In this document: positions 51,202 to 63,098 of the stretch, one piece after another
Position numbering within the stretch: position 1 is the first letter of the stretch
Layout: the number at the start of each line of letters is the position of its first letter
Origin: Posidonia oceanica
Lineage: Eukaryota; Streptophyta; Magnoliopsida; Alismatales; Posidoniaceae
Assembly: GCA_037176725.1 (NCBI GenBank)
Contig: JAZBRS010000060.1
Span: 51,674,001-51,738,000, forward strand
DNA: 64,000 nt
Reading direction: 5' to 3'
Notes under the pieces: generated by a model
Database searches by the model: none
Seen by the model: only the letters and a program-made list of their open reading frames with translations
Told to the model about the DNA's origin: nothing
Translations under genes and position numbers: made by a program

Positions 51202-53655
51202 ATGGCCCAATTTGCTGGTGAGTCCCACTTTTCTATTGCCTCGGAGGGGTTTATCGCTTCGGTCCCTCCGACGTTCGCTTCGACTCCTTTCGTGCCCCTC
51301 GTGACTCTAGGATTCCACCCTATGGTGTTTAGGGCACCCTAGTATGTTGCAAGGCATTGGCAGACCTACGCCCCTTCGGATCCAGTCACCGAGTCTATCT
51401 TGGTGACCACCACTCGTGTTCCGAAGGTGCCTCTGACCCCTCTGTCCCAGCACTACATCCCTCTCAACACCTCTTCTACTGCGACGACCTTTGCCATAGG
51501 TTCCCGACCTCTTAAATCTGGTCCCCCACCGGTCCTGCAACTCAGCATACCTACTGACAGGTCCGCTGAGGTGCAGTACCAGCAGCTGATGGAGACTGCC
51601 CAGAGATTGCGCGCATGGCTCTATCAGTTCGCCCCTCTTGCATCCCTGCTGCCTCTGAGGTTCCTCTGCAGCCTGCTCCTTTCTACACTGCACTCCCACC
51701 TATATCATCGCCCCAGCTACTCACTGCTCCGGTGATGGGGGCGCAGCTTCTGCCTCCTACATCTGCACAACACTATGCACTGCATGCAACTCTGCCACCT
51801 GGTGATCAGTCCTTCGGGCTAGTTGGAGAACAGTACCCTACAGGCCTGCTGTTCGACACCGCGCGTGCGCAGCAACTGTTGCTCCAACACTCTGCACCTT
51901 TCACCACATAGCATATTATCTATCCATCCCCCTTGCATTAGGTTCAGACCCCAGCATACATTCCTGCATACACCACACCACTGCACGGGTATGTCGGCCA
52001 TCACGTCGCGCCACTAGGCGACGCGATGGTGGATCCGAAGGAGCACCACGGTGCGACCCAGACGGCGTACGTGGTCCCTGCCCCTGCTGCACTATCTCCT
52101 TTGACATCCAATCCAGACCCCATCAATGATAGGATGGACATTCTGGAGAAAGCACTACGTCTAGTGCAGGGCACGAACCAGTAGTCCTACCAATTCCGAG
52201 ACCTCTGTCTCTTTCCAAAGGCCACACTCCCTTCGAAATTTCGCATCTCGAAATTCGATAAATACAATGGTAGAGGCTGCCCCATCTCACATCTGAAGGC
52301 ATACTGCGGGGACCTTGCTCAGCTTCAGGCTAATGAAAGGCTCTTTATCTGCCTGTTTCAGAAGAGTTTGACCGGCCCCGCACTCAAGTGATTCACTTCC
52401 CTTGACATGGCTGCGGTTCAGACTTGGACTGATCTTTCTCAGGCTTTCCTTGAGTAGTATGCTTTCAACCTCGACTTGATCCCCAAGAGGGAGGATCTTG
52501 TCGCCATCCAGCAGAGGCCCCAAGAGCCATTCAGGGAGTATGTCGGTCGCTGGCGCTCCACAGCCCCCTAGGTCAAAGATAGACCCTCCAAGGAGGACTC
52601 TATCGAGATGATCATCAAGGGGGTGCTGCCGGCGACTGGGACTCTGCTTTGCATTCAGCACATCACTAGTCATGCATTGCTGATGAGGGTCGGTGCCCTC
52701 GTGGAGAGCTCACTGCAAAGTGGGCATTTCCCTGCATTTTCTGCATTGGCTAGGCAGGCCAACAACAGCGATCGCTGCAGCAGCAGCAACAGCAGCAACA
52801 ACTCCACCCCCGACTGCTCCGAGCAGCACTCCGAAGCATATGCCGATTCTCCCGAAGAGCCTGCCTATGCAGAGAGTTAGCCAGACCCTTTTCTGCTAGA
52901 GCACGCACCTAACTATGCACCCACTGCACACACTGCCACCGTCGAGCCTGTGCATCACATCGCACCCGCTCGGCAAGGACTCCGACCAGGGCAAAGACGA
53001 CCTCATCAGGCTAAGTGTGATTACACACCTCTGCCCGAGCCACTGAGCGTCATCTTCCCTCAAATTGAGTCGCTCCTGAGACTCCCGACTGTCCGTCCAT
53101 CACCAAATCCCTCTCCGTGGTGGCATGATACGGATCAATTCTGCAGTTTCCATCGGGCCACCGGGCACTCGACGGATGACTGCCTCACTCTCCGGGATGC
53201 CGTTCAGTGCTTGATCGATCGCAGGATTATCAACGTTGGCGAGCAGGAGGCAGCACTAGCACATACACCTACACTTGCACTCGCACACCCTAGTATAACC
53301 GACCCTTCCTCTTCCGAGCTTGCATGCTTCGCAGATGCCAGAATCCCAGGGTTCTACCCCAGTCTTCTCTGAGTCCAGCTCCGCCCCAGTGGATCCTTCC
53401 GATCCCATCGGTGCAATCTCTTTTTGCCTTCTTTCCCTGGCTCATCCAAGGGACGCTCGGATGCAGTGGCAGCGTCAACAGCAAGTCCAGTTGCAGCGCT
53501 ATCCAGGTTAGCTCCTTTTCCCACCTCAGTAGCCCCAGTGCTCCCTACACTGCCATCCACAGCTCCTGCAGCCCTAGTGCTCCCCGCACTGCCAACAGTG
53601 GACCTCGCCGATAGCATCAGCAGCGTAGGAACGGGCCCGGCACCTCCCTCCCGAG
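51202..53655 (+). pseudogene. E3 gag (degenerate)
   Basis: Starts at the conserved ATGGCCCAA. It aligns with E4 gag over most of its length: Pro-rich N-terminus, capsid (52180-52570), Ser/Asn stretch (52770-52805), knuckle FCSFHRATGHSTDDC (about 53140) and a Ser/Pro-rich end. Stops relative to E4: TAG 51909, TAG 51939, TAG 52182, TGA 52389, TAG 52455, TAG 52569 and TAG 52878. Six replace a Gln codon and the TGA replaces a Trp codon. It ends at TAG|GTAAGT (about 53655), where E4 has CAG|GTAAGT. Confidence 0.85.
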
Positions 53656-53866
53656 GTCGCTGATAGGTAAGTCCCTCTAACCTCTCTTTTGATTCTGCAT
53701 TGTCTTTTCATTTCATTTTGTTTTGTTCTTTTTGCGTTTTCTCGTCTTCTCAGAAAATCATAAAAAACATAAAAATAGCAAAAAACAAAAAAACATGCAT
53801 TCATTCCTTCTTCATACATTCACTGCATCGGGCTAGCACCCCTAACTGCTAGGCGATAAATCCGTC
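53656..53866 (+). other. E3 post-gag sequence up to the E4 insertion
   Basis: Follows the donor-like GTAAGTCCCTCTAACCTC and matches E4 after 63098. It ends in one copy of the GGCTAGCACC..CTAACTGC..GGCGATA repeat, where E4 has entered. CCGTC (53862-53866) is the possible target duplication. Confidence 0.6.
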
Positions 53867-55751
53867 TGTTGACACCCCATCTTGACAGGCTTGGATCCTT
53901 GGAGCCCTTCTAATGATTGCTGGACTCAAACCCAAACCAAAACCAAACCCTAATCCTCTTCTTTACCCTCCAAAATCAGCCCATCTTGACCCAAGCCTTT
54001 ACCCCTCTTTCCAAGCTCAAAACCTAACCAAAATCCATAGGAAAACCCACCAACACCCACTTAACAAGCCTACCCAAGAACCTAGAAATTTTCAAACCTA
54101 GGCAAAACTCCCCTTTTTCTACACCTTAAAACCCCTCCAAAACCTTCTTAGAATCAAACCAAAACTTCAGGACGAACACCTCAAACCCTAGACTACCCAC
54201 TCACCAATTTTCACCCCATTCCAAGACCCTTAAGACCCCCTTTCATCCAAATTATCCTTTTCTCTCTCTAGGATTATCATTTTCTCTCTCCTCTCTCTCT
54301 CCTGATTATCATCTCTCTTTTCATCCCCTTTTTGCCCTTTCTCTGGTGTGGCTGTGGGCCCCCTCTGTACTTCTATCCCTTCTCTATCTTATTCCTATTT
54401 TTACTTTATTTTTAGCACTTTCCCTAATTTTTTAAAAATCATTTCTCTCCAACCTATCTCTTTTCCTTTTATTTCCCTCTTTTTCCCTTTTCCTTCTTCC
54501 TTCTCTTTTCCTTTTCCCTCTCTTGCAAAAATCCATAAAAGCCCCTAAAAATCTGTAAAACCCCAAAATATAAAAGAAACAAATCAGAATCCTAAGAAAA
54601 ACAATTAAAAAACATTAAACAAGCAATTAAAAACCTAAACTTAACTAAATCAAACTAAAAGGAAAACCAAGCATGTAAGCAAAAAAATGCAAAACAAATC
54701 AAAAGAAAACACTGAAAAACCAAGGAAAAAACTAAAATAAGACCAAAACCCACCAAAAGTAAAAACCCCATCAGAAGAATTAAAAAAACAAACCCTAATA
54801 AGAAGAATTAAAAATCAAGCACTAAAACAAATAATTAAAGAAGCAAAAAGACTTAACCTAATAAACATAAGAAAAAGCAAGTTAAAAAAAAAACTTAATT
54901 AAAAGGAAAAGAAAAACACACTTAAAAGACTTAAAAACACCCCATCAAATCAGAGAAATCTAACTAAAAACTTCAAGAAAAAAATCAACAAATAAAAACC
55001 AAAGCATAATTTAAAAGACTTAAGAAGGAAAAAACCCTAAGAAGACTAAGATTTAAAAGCCTAAAACCAATCCTGATTAATACGAAAATAAATCTAAAAA
55101 AATCCTAATCAATATCCTAAGTGTCCAACAAGGGAAACACAATTTTTAAAACAATTTAAAACAAGGTTTAACAAACATTTAATCAAGTGAAAACCAATTA
55201 AAAGCAAAACCAAAACCCTAAAACCCTAATCAAGCCCAAAACACATTAATCAACCCAAAATGGCCATTAAAAAATTTAATTAAAACCCTAATTCACATCA
55301 CAACCTTTCTAGTATTTTTATTTATTTTTAGTTCATTTTTACTAATTTTATTTCCCCATTCTACCCTCTCTTCTTTCTTACTTCTCTTTTTCTTTCTTTC
55401 CTTTCCTTACTGGGCCCAATCCAGCCCGTTTTTCTTTTTTTCTTTTATTTCTTTTTTTTTTTCCTTCGGCCCGCAGCAGTCCGGCCCAGCCTTCTCCACC
55501 CCTTCTTCCTCCTTCACCTTCTCTGCATTTTTCCACCGGTTTTCTCCCGCGGCCAGCAACAGTCCTCCCTCCTTCATTTTTGAATTCAAGCTTCCATCCT
55601 GTCACCTACAGCAGCTCGCCGCTTCTCCTCTATCTCAGCATCTTTTCCGGAGGCATTGAATGCCGATCGCCTCGCCGATGCCCGTCGCTTCTGCTGTAGT
55701 GCCGCCGGTTGAATTCAAAACCTCCAGCGCGCCCAGCAGCCTACGTCCTCT

Positions 55752-55759
55752 GATAAAAG
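55752..55759 (+). promoter_or_regulatory. TATA-like box of E4 LTR
   Basis: GATAAAAG in CTCTGATAAAAGCCAGCCC, 1,885 bases into the LTR, the same offset as the TATAA of the E2 LTR. GA-rich sequence (GAGAGAGAGAG) follows about 45 bases later. Confidence 0.4.
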
Positions 55760-56959
55760 CCAGCCCTTCAATCCTCCTTCATCGCTTTTTGACGCTCCGA
55801 GAGAGAGAGAGCTGAAATCCAGAGAATTCTCCAGCAAAACCTTCTTCTTCTCCCTCTGAAAATTCAGCATAACTTCCCCTTCCTTTTCCAGCAATCCAAG
55901 CCCCATCCAAGCCTCAATTTCTCTCCCAATTGATCCCCCAAGTTCACCCAGAAACCCAGCAATCTTCCTCCACCCTTCCACGGCCTTTCCACCACCAGTT
56001 CACCTGAATCCACCGCAGAAGCTAACTGCAAGCCAACTCCAATCTCTCCTGAAATTACCTTCACCGCATCTTCCCAAATCCTTCCCCAACACTCACCTGC
56101 ACTCCACCTTCCAGAAACACCAGACCTTCAACCCTATCCCTCACCACCGCCTGAGATTTCCACTACAAACACCTTGCCTCACTTCTGTCTAGAATCAGCC
56201 CGTCTTTCCAATTTCTCGCCACACGCTCCAGAACCCCAATCCAACCATCCAAACCCCTTCACCGGACCTCCAGCAATCCTTCGGAAGGCTCCATCCAAGC
56301 CGAGGAGCGGCGGACAAGCCTCCCCACCTCCGGCTGTTCACTGTCGACCCACAAACTCCGATCTTCCGCTCGAGCTGCAGAAGCACCATTCGATCATCTG
56401 GGAAGCCCCAGGAGACCACCCCGAGGAGATCCGAACTGTCGCGAGCCACTGGAAGCCACCTCTGCAACCGGACGACGACCGCCGGCCATCTCCGATCCTG
56501 TTGAGATCGGGGGCACGCTCCGGACACAACCACAGGTATCTCCTGGCCTCCCCCGCTCTCTCTCCTCCTCCTGCTGCTTTTCCACCGACCAGAAGCCGGT
56601 TCCCAGCCCACCAGCTCCGTCTGCAGCTCGCCGGACCCTCCTTCTTCTCCGGCGCCGGTCTCCTGTTCTCCGAACGCTCCGGCCAGAAGAACGGTCCCTA
56701 GGTGATCTCCGGAGCTCCGCACAGACGCCGACAACCTCCTCCGCCGATCAACACCCCCGCAGCCCTCCTGTGCCGGTGGTGGTGAGCGCCGGTGGCTCAC
56801 TGCTACAGTGCCAGCCACCGCCGGCCAAGCACTGTGCTTTTATTTTTCTGTTTATATAGTTTCTGTGCAGATATTGCATGTTTGCCTTAAGTTTTTTAAT
56901 TTTTGCGTTTCAGTCCTCTGTCCATTTAATATGCTTAGTTTTTAATTAAAAACCATGCT

Positions 56960-57800
56960 AAATTGCTGCTTTTATCTCTACTTTTCTGTATTTGCAATCT
57001 AGTCCTGTTACTGTGCGGTGCTGTTGTATTATTTTGCATTTTAGCCCCTCTGTTTTCGTTTTTTGCACTTAGGTCCTGCAGTAAATCAGCTCATTTAATT
57101 GCATATAGTTTACCATATGAAATTGCATTCTGCATCCCCGCATGTTTCTGATTTTTCATATAGGTCCATGCACTGTAGTAACTTAGGTTTCATTTTTTAT
57201 TTTTGCTTGTTGCATTGCATCTTCTTCCCTCTATTTTCTGACATTTGCATTTAGGTCCATTTTAAATGGACAGTAACCATTTGCATGCATTTTTGCTTAC
57301 AGCATTGCATTTTGGCCCCTGTTTTTTTTAGAAATTGCACATCAGTCCTTTATCAGTGTTTTCAGAGCATGTTTACCATACAAAATTGCATATTTGACCC
57401 CTGCATGATTCAAAAATCACACATAGGTCCTTGCATCTTTAAAAAAAAAACCATGTAAAAAGACTGTTTTGCCCCTAAAGTTGCATCTTAGCTCCTATGA
57501 TTACAAAATTGCATGTAGACCCTCCACTTGCATTCCTAGACTCCCCAGGACCCTGTTTTCTAGAAAATTTGCATTTTAGACCCCAGTTTTTTCAAAATTG
57601 CATTCTGATCTCTTTTTGCTTCCAAAACTTCTTTCAATGCATACCCTCTTTTCAAATTAACTTTCTGAACCCAGTCTTTTGCAAAATAACCCTCTGCCCT
57701 CTCCTGTTTTCAAAACCCTCCTCTGTGGACCCCATCTTTTGTGAAAATTTGCATTTTAGCCCCTTTGCTTTTTCAAAAATGCTTTTGAACTCCTGTCTTT
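56960..57800 (+). repeat. degenerate TTGCATTTTAGGCCC phrase array in the E4 LTR
   Basis: Phrases such as TTTTGCATTTTAGCCCC, TTGCACTTAGGTCC, TTTGCATTTAGGTCC and TTGCATTTTAGACCCC recur every 40-70 bases over 0.8 kb. The E2 LTR has the same region (41200-41900), and X has it as an exact 61-bp tandem. Confidence 0.7.
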
Positions 57801-58569
57801 TCCAAGTTTGTTCCCCTTGTTTCTTCTTGCTTGTGCATGCATTCTGCATTCATTTAGCCTGGCATTTTAGCATCCTTTTGCACACACTAAGCACCTTTAG
57901 CTCCCCTTCACCTGGGAGGACCTTTTGCACACCCCTAGGACCTCCTGAACACCTAGATCTGCTCTTCTCCCCTGTTCTGGCCTTCCTGCCTTGAAGCTGC
58001 GATATCTTCCGATCCGGCCGTTGGATCTTCTCAAGTAAGCTGCCCAGGCGACCGCAGCAAAGCGCTCTTCAGCATGGACCAGACAGATCTCAGATCAAGC
58101 TCCTGGATTTCCAGGTATGTCCTCCTGAACCTCTGCATTGCATTCATTTGCATGCCATTTGCATAGTTTTCCTCGTTTTCGATCTCTGTCTCTTTGAGCA
58201 TGTAGAATAGGGCCCCTTCTTCTTGTTTATCAACTCAGATCTCCATTTCGCGTTTCCCTATGTGTTTTGTGTTGAGTTTTCCCTGGATTTACCACTTAAT
58301 GTGACTTTCTTCCCCCTTTTCCACGATCCGATCGCATCGCGAGCTTTGGGCAGCATGCGAGACACACCGTGGAACGGTTTAGTGGGAAACGGTCATAAAG
58401 AGGTGGTAATCCCTCCGTTTGCTCACTCTCCCCTTTGTAGGTCTTCACACCTACCCTGGGTGGTCCTAAACAATGTCTGTTCTTACACACACATTGTCTT
58501 GCTCCTCTTTGGCATCTTCTGATCTCTTCCTTGCATTTAGCATTCGCACAGTTTTCCGAGGTTTTATCT

Positions 58570-58760
58570 CGCAGCTTTTGGCACCGTTTTGCGTGCCCGT
58601 TCTCTTTTTGGCATCGTTTTGCGTGCCCGTCACCGTGTTTTGCACCGATTTGCATGCTGCCTTGCTTTCTCGCCCGTTTTGCCTGCCAACCTTGTCTTTT
58701 TGCACCGTTTTGCGCGCTTTCTTGTTTTTCACCTCGTTTTGCGTGTTTTACGCCGTTTTC
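58570..58760 (+). repeat. GCACCGTTTTGCGTGCCC array in the E4 LTR
   Basis: Five or six degenerate units of about 36 bp, matching the arrays in E2 and X in the same relative place upstream of the R/U5 core block. Confidence 0.75.
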
Positions 58761-59401
58761 TCTTGCATGTCAATTGCATTGCATGGTTTTACCGTTGTTT
58801 TGCTTTTTCGCCTGCATTTGCATATAGGGCTGTGATGCTTACTGTTTGGAGTTCTCACGAGCCAGGTTTCGCCCGGTTCGGAACACAGACAGCGTAGCTG
58901 AGCACTTAGACAGCACGTTTACTTCCTTGCCTTGCATCTCTCCACTTAGAGCACACCTTGAGCATTCATTTAGGCATTCATAGGCACATAGGCATCCAAT
59001 CCTGCATTTCCCTGCGTATGCGAGCGTAAGCCTAGAAAGACCGATTCTCAGGCGTGTCGGGGGTGCCTAACACCTTCCCCGCACGTAACAGGAGTCCTTG
59101 CCCTGTCTTTTGGCCCGCAATGACCATACTGCCCTTATCCTAGGCAAGAGTCATCTCATTTGCATGTATTTGCATTTGTTTCCTTTGCATTGCTTTGCTT
59201 TGCATTTCTTGCTTGGTTTTGCGTGTTAATTCACGCATTTCCCCCGGTTTTCCTTGTCTCCCGTTAATAGACATGGTGGCGACTCTGATTTGTCTTATCT
59301 TTCTCTTTTCTCCTCGATTTCAAGTGTTTTCGAGTCGAGCCTCTTCCTCGGATCCAATCGCCGCTAAATAGCGAGCCTGATTCCGATCGGGATCGCTACA
59401 G

Positions 59402-59419
59402 TGGCGACTCTGCTGGGGA
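59402..59419 (+). other. E4 primer-binding site, copy 1
   Basis: TGGCGACTCTGCTGGGGA one base after the LTR end, the correct place for priming. It has T where E3 and copy 2 have C. Confidence 0.85.
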
Positions 59420-59537
59420 TGCTAGACTCCGGCTTTCGCCTTGGCTTTCGCTCGCTTGGGATTTGTTTGCCTTTGTGCTTTTGTCTGCCTTGTCTGTTTG
59501 CTTGTTTGCATGTGTCGGCTCCCAGCGAGTCGCGCAG

Positions 59538-59555
59538 TGGCGACTCCGCTGGGGA
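59538..59555 (+). other. E4 primer-binding site, copy 2
   Basis: TGGCGACTCCGCTGGGGA, 136 bases after copy 1, with the same following sequence (TGCTAGACTCCGGCTTTCG). The whole start of the leader is duplicated. E2 has only one copy, and its following sequence is closer to that of copy 2. Confidence 0.85.
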
Positions 59556-60820
59556 TGCTAGACTCCGGCTTTCGTTCCTGGCGTTTCGCTCGCCTGTTTT
59601 CGCAGTTTTGCCTGTCTTGTGTGCCTTCTTTGCCTGTTTTGCTCGCTCTTCTGTGCAAACTCCTAGAAAGTCGCTTTGTAGCTACTTTGCCTAGGCTTTG
59701 CACCTCTTTCGTCTCGGCTTGCGCTCCCTTTCGCTTGGCTTTGCTTCTCTGCTTGTTTATTTACTTATTGGCTTGCTTATGCTCTTACTTCCTTTACAGC
59801 TTACTTGTCTTTACTTTCCTTGCCTTACTTGCTTATTACTGCTTTAGTTGTCGCACATTGCATGTCTACATACTTGTTTGGCAATAATACATGCTTTTTG
59901 AATGGTGAATGCTTCTTTTACACCTTTGCTATGTCACTACGCACGCACATGCCTTCCATGCATGCCTTTTGACTCGATGAATGTTTTTCTTCACCATTAT
60001 GCTCACAAACACCCGCACATGCCATGCACTTGCCTTTTGTTGTGTTGTATGATTGTTGCTTGCCATTGACTGATTTTCTTCCCTTTCGCACATGCCATGC
60101 CTAGGACAGTAGAAACATGTTTGCTTTCCCTTTTGCTTAACTTAAAAGCTACAATAAAGCTAAACAATAACTTCTAAGCACAACTAGAGCCAATAACTTG
60201 CAATTTTCCCCCTTTCTGGTTAATAAAACGTAAGTAAAAGACTCTAAAGCATTTTGCATGATTGATTCATTTTAGAAAGCATGCATCCTCTCCTCTGAGT
60301 CCACCCACAGTCTGCGAAGGACAGTCCCGGCCTCTTGTTCCACCGCTTTGAGCGTGGCACGAGTCAGTCGGTCTGTCCCCCCTTGTCCGGGGGTCGTGTC
60401 GGTGTTAGTAGAGGGTACCACCCACGCTTTGGCGGGGTAGAGGCCACCAACGCACCACCCTGTTATTACCTAAGCTTTGGGCCAGGAGTTTGACAGGGGA
60501 CCTGTTTTTTCTGACCTGGAGTCTGTCTAAACCCACTACCCTTGAGTGTGTCCTAGTAGGTCATCTACTCAGGACTTGCATGGTGAGAGAGCGCATCTTA
60601 GGACATTCATCTGCATGTATGCCATTCATGCCACCCCTAATAACTCTTTATTGCATACAGCCTCTAACATCTTTACTCTTTTACAGGTACGTGCGGGATC
60701 CGCTGCCCAGACTCTGAGCGTCCTTCCTCTGAGCTATTCGTCGCTTCCGGCGGTAGCTTTCCTTAGACTTTATTTCTTTCTCTCTCGTCGCAGCTTCTGC
60801 TCACTTAAACTCGGTCAGCA
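59556..60820 (+). other. E4 leader
   Basis: Holds CATGCCTTTTGACTCG-type degenerate repeats (59888-60090), the conserved leader block (60297-60575), and a pyrimidine tract ending TTTTACAG|GTACGTGC (about 60685) that resembles splice signals. No convincing ORF. Confidence 0.6.
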
Positions 60821-63098
60821 ATGGCCCAGTCTGTCGGTGGGCTCCACTTTACCGCCGATTCAGAGGGGTTTACCACTTGGGTCCCTTCGGATTTCACTTC
60901 TGTTCGCTCTGTGCCCTCTATGACACCAGGATTCCATCCTCAGGCATCTAGGGTACTCCCTTCTGCTGCGGGTCTTTGGCAAACTTGCGCCACTCTGGAT
61001 CCGGTCGTCGAATCTGTCTCGATGACCACCCCTTGCGTTCCAGAGGCGCCTCTGACCCCTTCGTCCTTGGGATATGTTGCCCCCAATATCCCTTCTACTG
61101 CGACGACCTTTGCTTTAGGTTCTCAATCTCTTGAGTCTGCCTCCCGGCCTGTTCTGCAATTCAGTGTTCCCACTCACGGGTCCGCTGAAGCGCGGTATCG
61201 GCACCTGATGGACCTTGCCCACACACTGCAGGGTATAGCTCTATCAGTTCGACCCTCTTGTATTCCTGTTGCCCCTGAGGTTCCTCTGCGGCCTGCTGTT
61301 GCACACACTGCACCCCTGCCCTGGCCATTGCCCCAGCTACACACTGCTCCGGTAATGAGGGCGCGGCATCTGTCTCCTGCTTCTGCACAACACCATGCAC
61401 TGCATACAACTCCCTTTTCTGGTGATCAGTCTCTTGGGCTGGTTGGAGCACAGTATCCCACTGGTTCACTGCCCGGCATCGCGCCTGTGCAGCAACTGTT
61501 GCTCCAACAATATGCACCTCGCACTACACAGCATGTTACCTACCCATCCCCCTTGCATCAGGTTCAGAACCCAGCATACTTTTCTGCCTACACAGCATGC
61601 ACGCACGGATACGCCGGCCATCCCGTTGCTCCACCAGGCGACGTGATGGTAGATCCGGAGGAGCACTTAGGTGCGACCCACTCGGCGTATGTGGTCCCTG
61701 CCCCTGTTGCCTCATTTCCTATGGCAGCCAATCCAGACCCCATCAATGACAGGATGGACGTTCTGGAGAAAGCACTACGTCTAGTGCAGGGCAAAGACCA
61801 CCAGTCTTACCAGTTGCGCGACCTTTGTCTCTTTCCCGAGGCCGCACTCCCTTCGAAGTTCCGCATCCCGATCTTCGATAAATACAATGGTAAAGGCTGC
61901 CCTATTTCGCATCTGAAGGCATACTGCGGGGACCTTGCTCAGCTTCAGGCTGATGAAAGGCTCCTTATCCGCCTGTTTCAGAAGAGTTTAGCCGGCCCCG
62001 CGCTCAAGTGGTTCACTTCCCTTGACATGGCCACGGTTCGAACTTGGACGGATCTTTCTCAGGCTTTCCTTGAGCAGTATGCTTTCAACCTCGACCTGAT
62101 CCCCAAGAGGGAGGATCTAGTCGCCATCCGGCAAAGACCCCAAGAGCCATTCGGGGAGTATGTCGGTCGCTGGCGTTCCTTAGCCGCCCAAGTCAAAGAT
62201 AAACCCTCCGAGGAGGATTCTATCGAGATGATTGTTAGAGGGGCGCTGCCAGTGATTGGGACTCTGCTTTGCATCCAGCACATCACTAGTCATGCATCGC
62301 TGATTAGGGCTGGTGTCCGCGTGGAAAGCTCGCTGCGAAGTGGGCATTTCCCCGCACTTTCTGCATTAGCTAGGCAGGCCAACACCTCCAGCGGCCGCAG
62401 CAACAACAACAACAGCTCCACTCCTGACCGCTCCGAACAGCTCTCCGAGTTATGCGTCGATCTTCCTGAAGAGCCTGCCTATGCAGAGAGTCAACTAGAC
62501 CCGTTTCCGCTAGAGCACGCACCTAATTTTGCACCCACTAAGCACACTGCCACCGTCGAGCCCGTGCATCACGTCGCACCCGCTCGGCAAGGACTCCACC
62601 CAGGGCAAAGACGACCTCGTCGGGCTGAGTGTGATTACACGCCTCTCCCCGGACCACTGAGTGTCATCTTCCCTCAAGTTGAGTCACTCCTGAGACTCCC
62701 GGCTGTCCGTCCGTCACCAAACCCCCCTCCGTGGTGGCATGATACGGATCAGTTCTGCAGTTTCCATCGGGCCACCGGGCACTCGACGGACAGCTGCCTC
62801 GCTCTCCGGGATGCCGTTCAACGCCTGATCGACCGCAGGATCATCAGCGTTGGCGAGCAGGAGCCTGCACATACACATACACCTGCACTTGCACATGCAC
62901 GCCCTAGTGTAGCCAATCCTTCCTTCGCCGGAACCTCGGGGGGTTACCCCAATCTTTTCTGAATCCCGCTCTGCTCCGATGGATCCTTCTGGTCCCATCG
63001 GCGCGATCCCCTTCTTCCATCCTTCCTATCTCGTCCGAGGGACGCTCGGAGATGCAACGGCAGCGTCGACAGCACGACCAGGCGCAGCGCCATCCAGG
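60821..63098 (+). CDS. E4 gag (open for 713 residues, then frame change)
   Basis: ATGGCCCAG start, shared with E2, E3 and F. A Pro/Ser/Ala-rich N-terminus of about 300 residues; the capsid-like domain from LRDLCLFPEAALPSKFRIP through LIRLFQKSLAGPALKWFTSL to EPFGEYVGRWRSLAAQVKD; a short Asn run; a second conserved region (PGQRRPRRAECDYTPLPGPL); the knuckle FCSFHRATGHSTDSC; then a His/Thr/Pro stretch. The open frame ends at 62962, just after six G at 62938-62943. In another frame the homology to E3 and E2 continues to CAG at 63098, followed by GTAAGT. This is probably one gag reading frame broken by a G-run slip. Gag forms the particle that packages element RNA. Confidence 0.85.

Larger units (their letters stand above)
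47992..53866 (+). mobile_element. E3: Tat-type element (LTR, leader, gag), cut by E4
   Basis: LTR 47992-50079, PBS, leader with the conserved block, and a gag full of stops. It is interrupted at 53866 by E4. It stands in the pol of X. Confidence 0.8.
53867..59400 (+). repeat. E4 5' LTR, 5.5 kb
   Basis: Begins TGTTGACACCCCATCTTGAC and ends GATCGGGATCGCTACA. Its parts follow the E2 LTR in order: A/C-rich U3, GATAAAAGCC at 55752, a GC-rich block 55480-56820, TTGCATTTTAG.CCC phrases 56960-57800, the GCACCGTTTTGCGTGCCCGT array 58570-58760 and the R/U5 core block 59010-59155. ORFs in the GC-rich block exist on both strands (56174-56701 plus, 56195-56818 minus) but are not kept between E2 and E4 as one frame. 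Confidence 0.9.

Noticed and set aside
54240..55430. host gene or promoter in the A/C-rich stretch
   Set aside because: It is U3 of the E4 LTR, with a matching inverted copy in the E2 LTR.
56174..56818. ORFs on both strands in the GC-rich part of the E4 LTR (and 41925-42560 in the E2 LTR)
   Set aside because: No frame is conserved between the two LTRs; the GC-rich composition lacks stops by chance.
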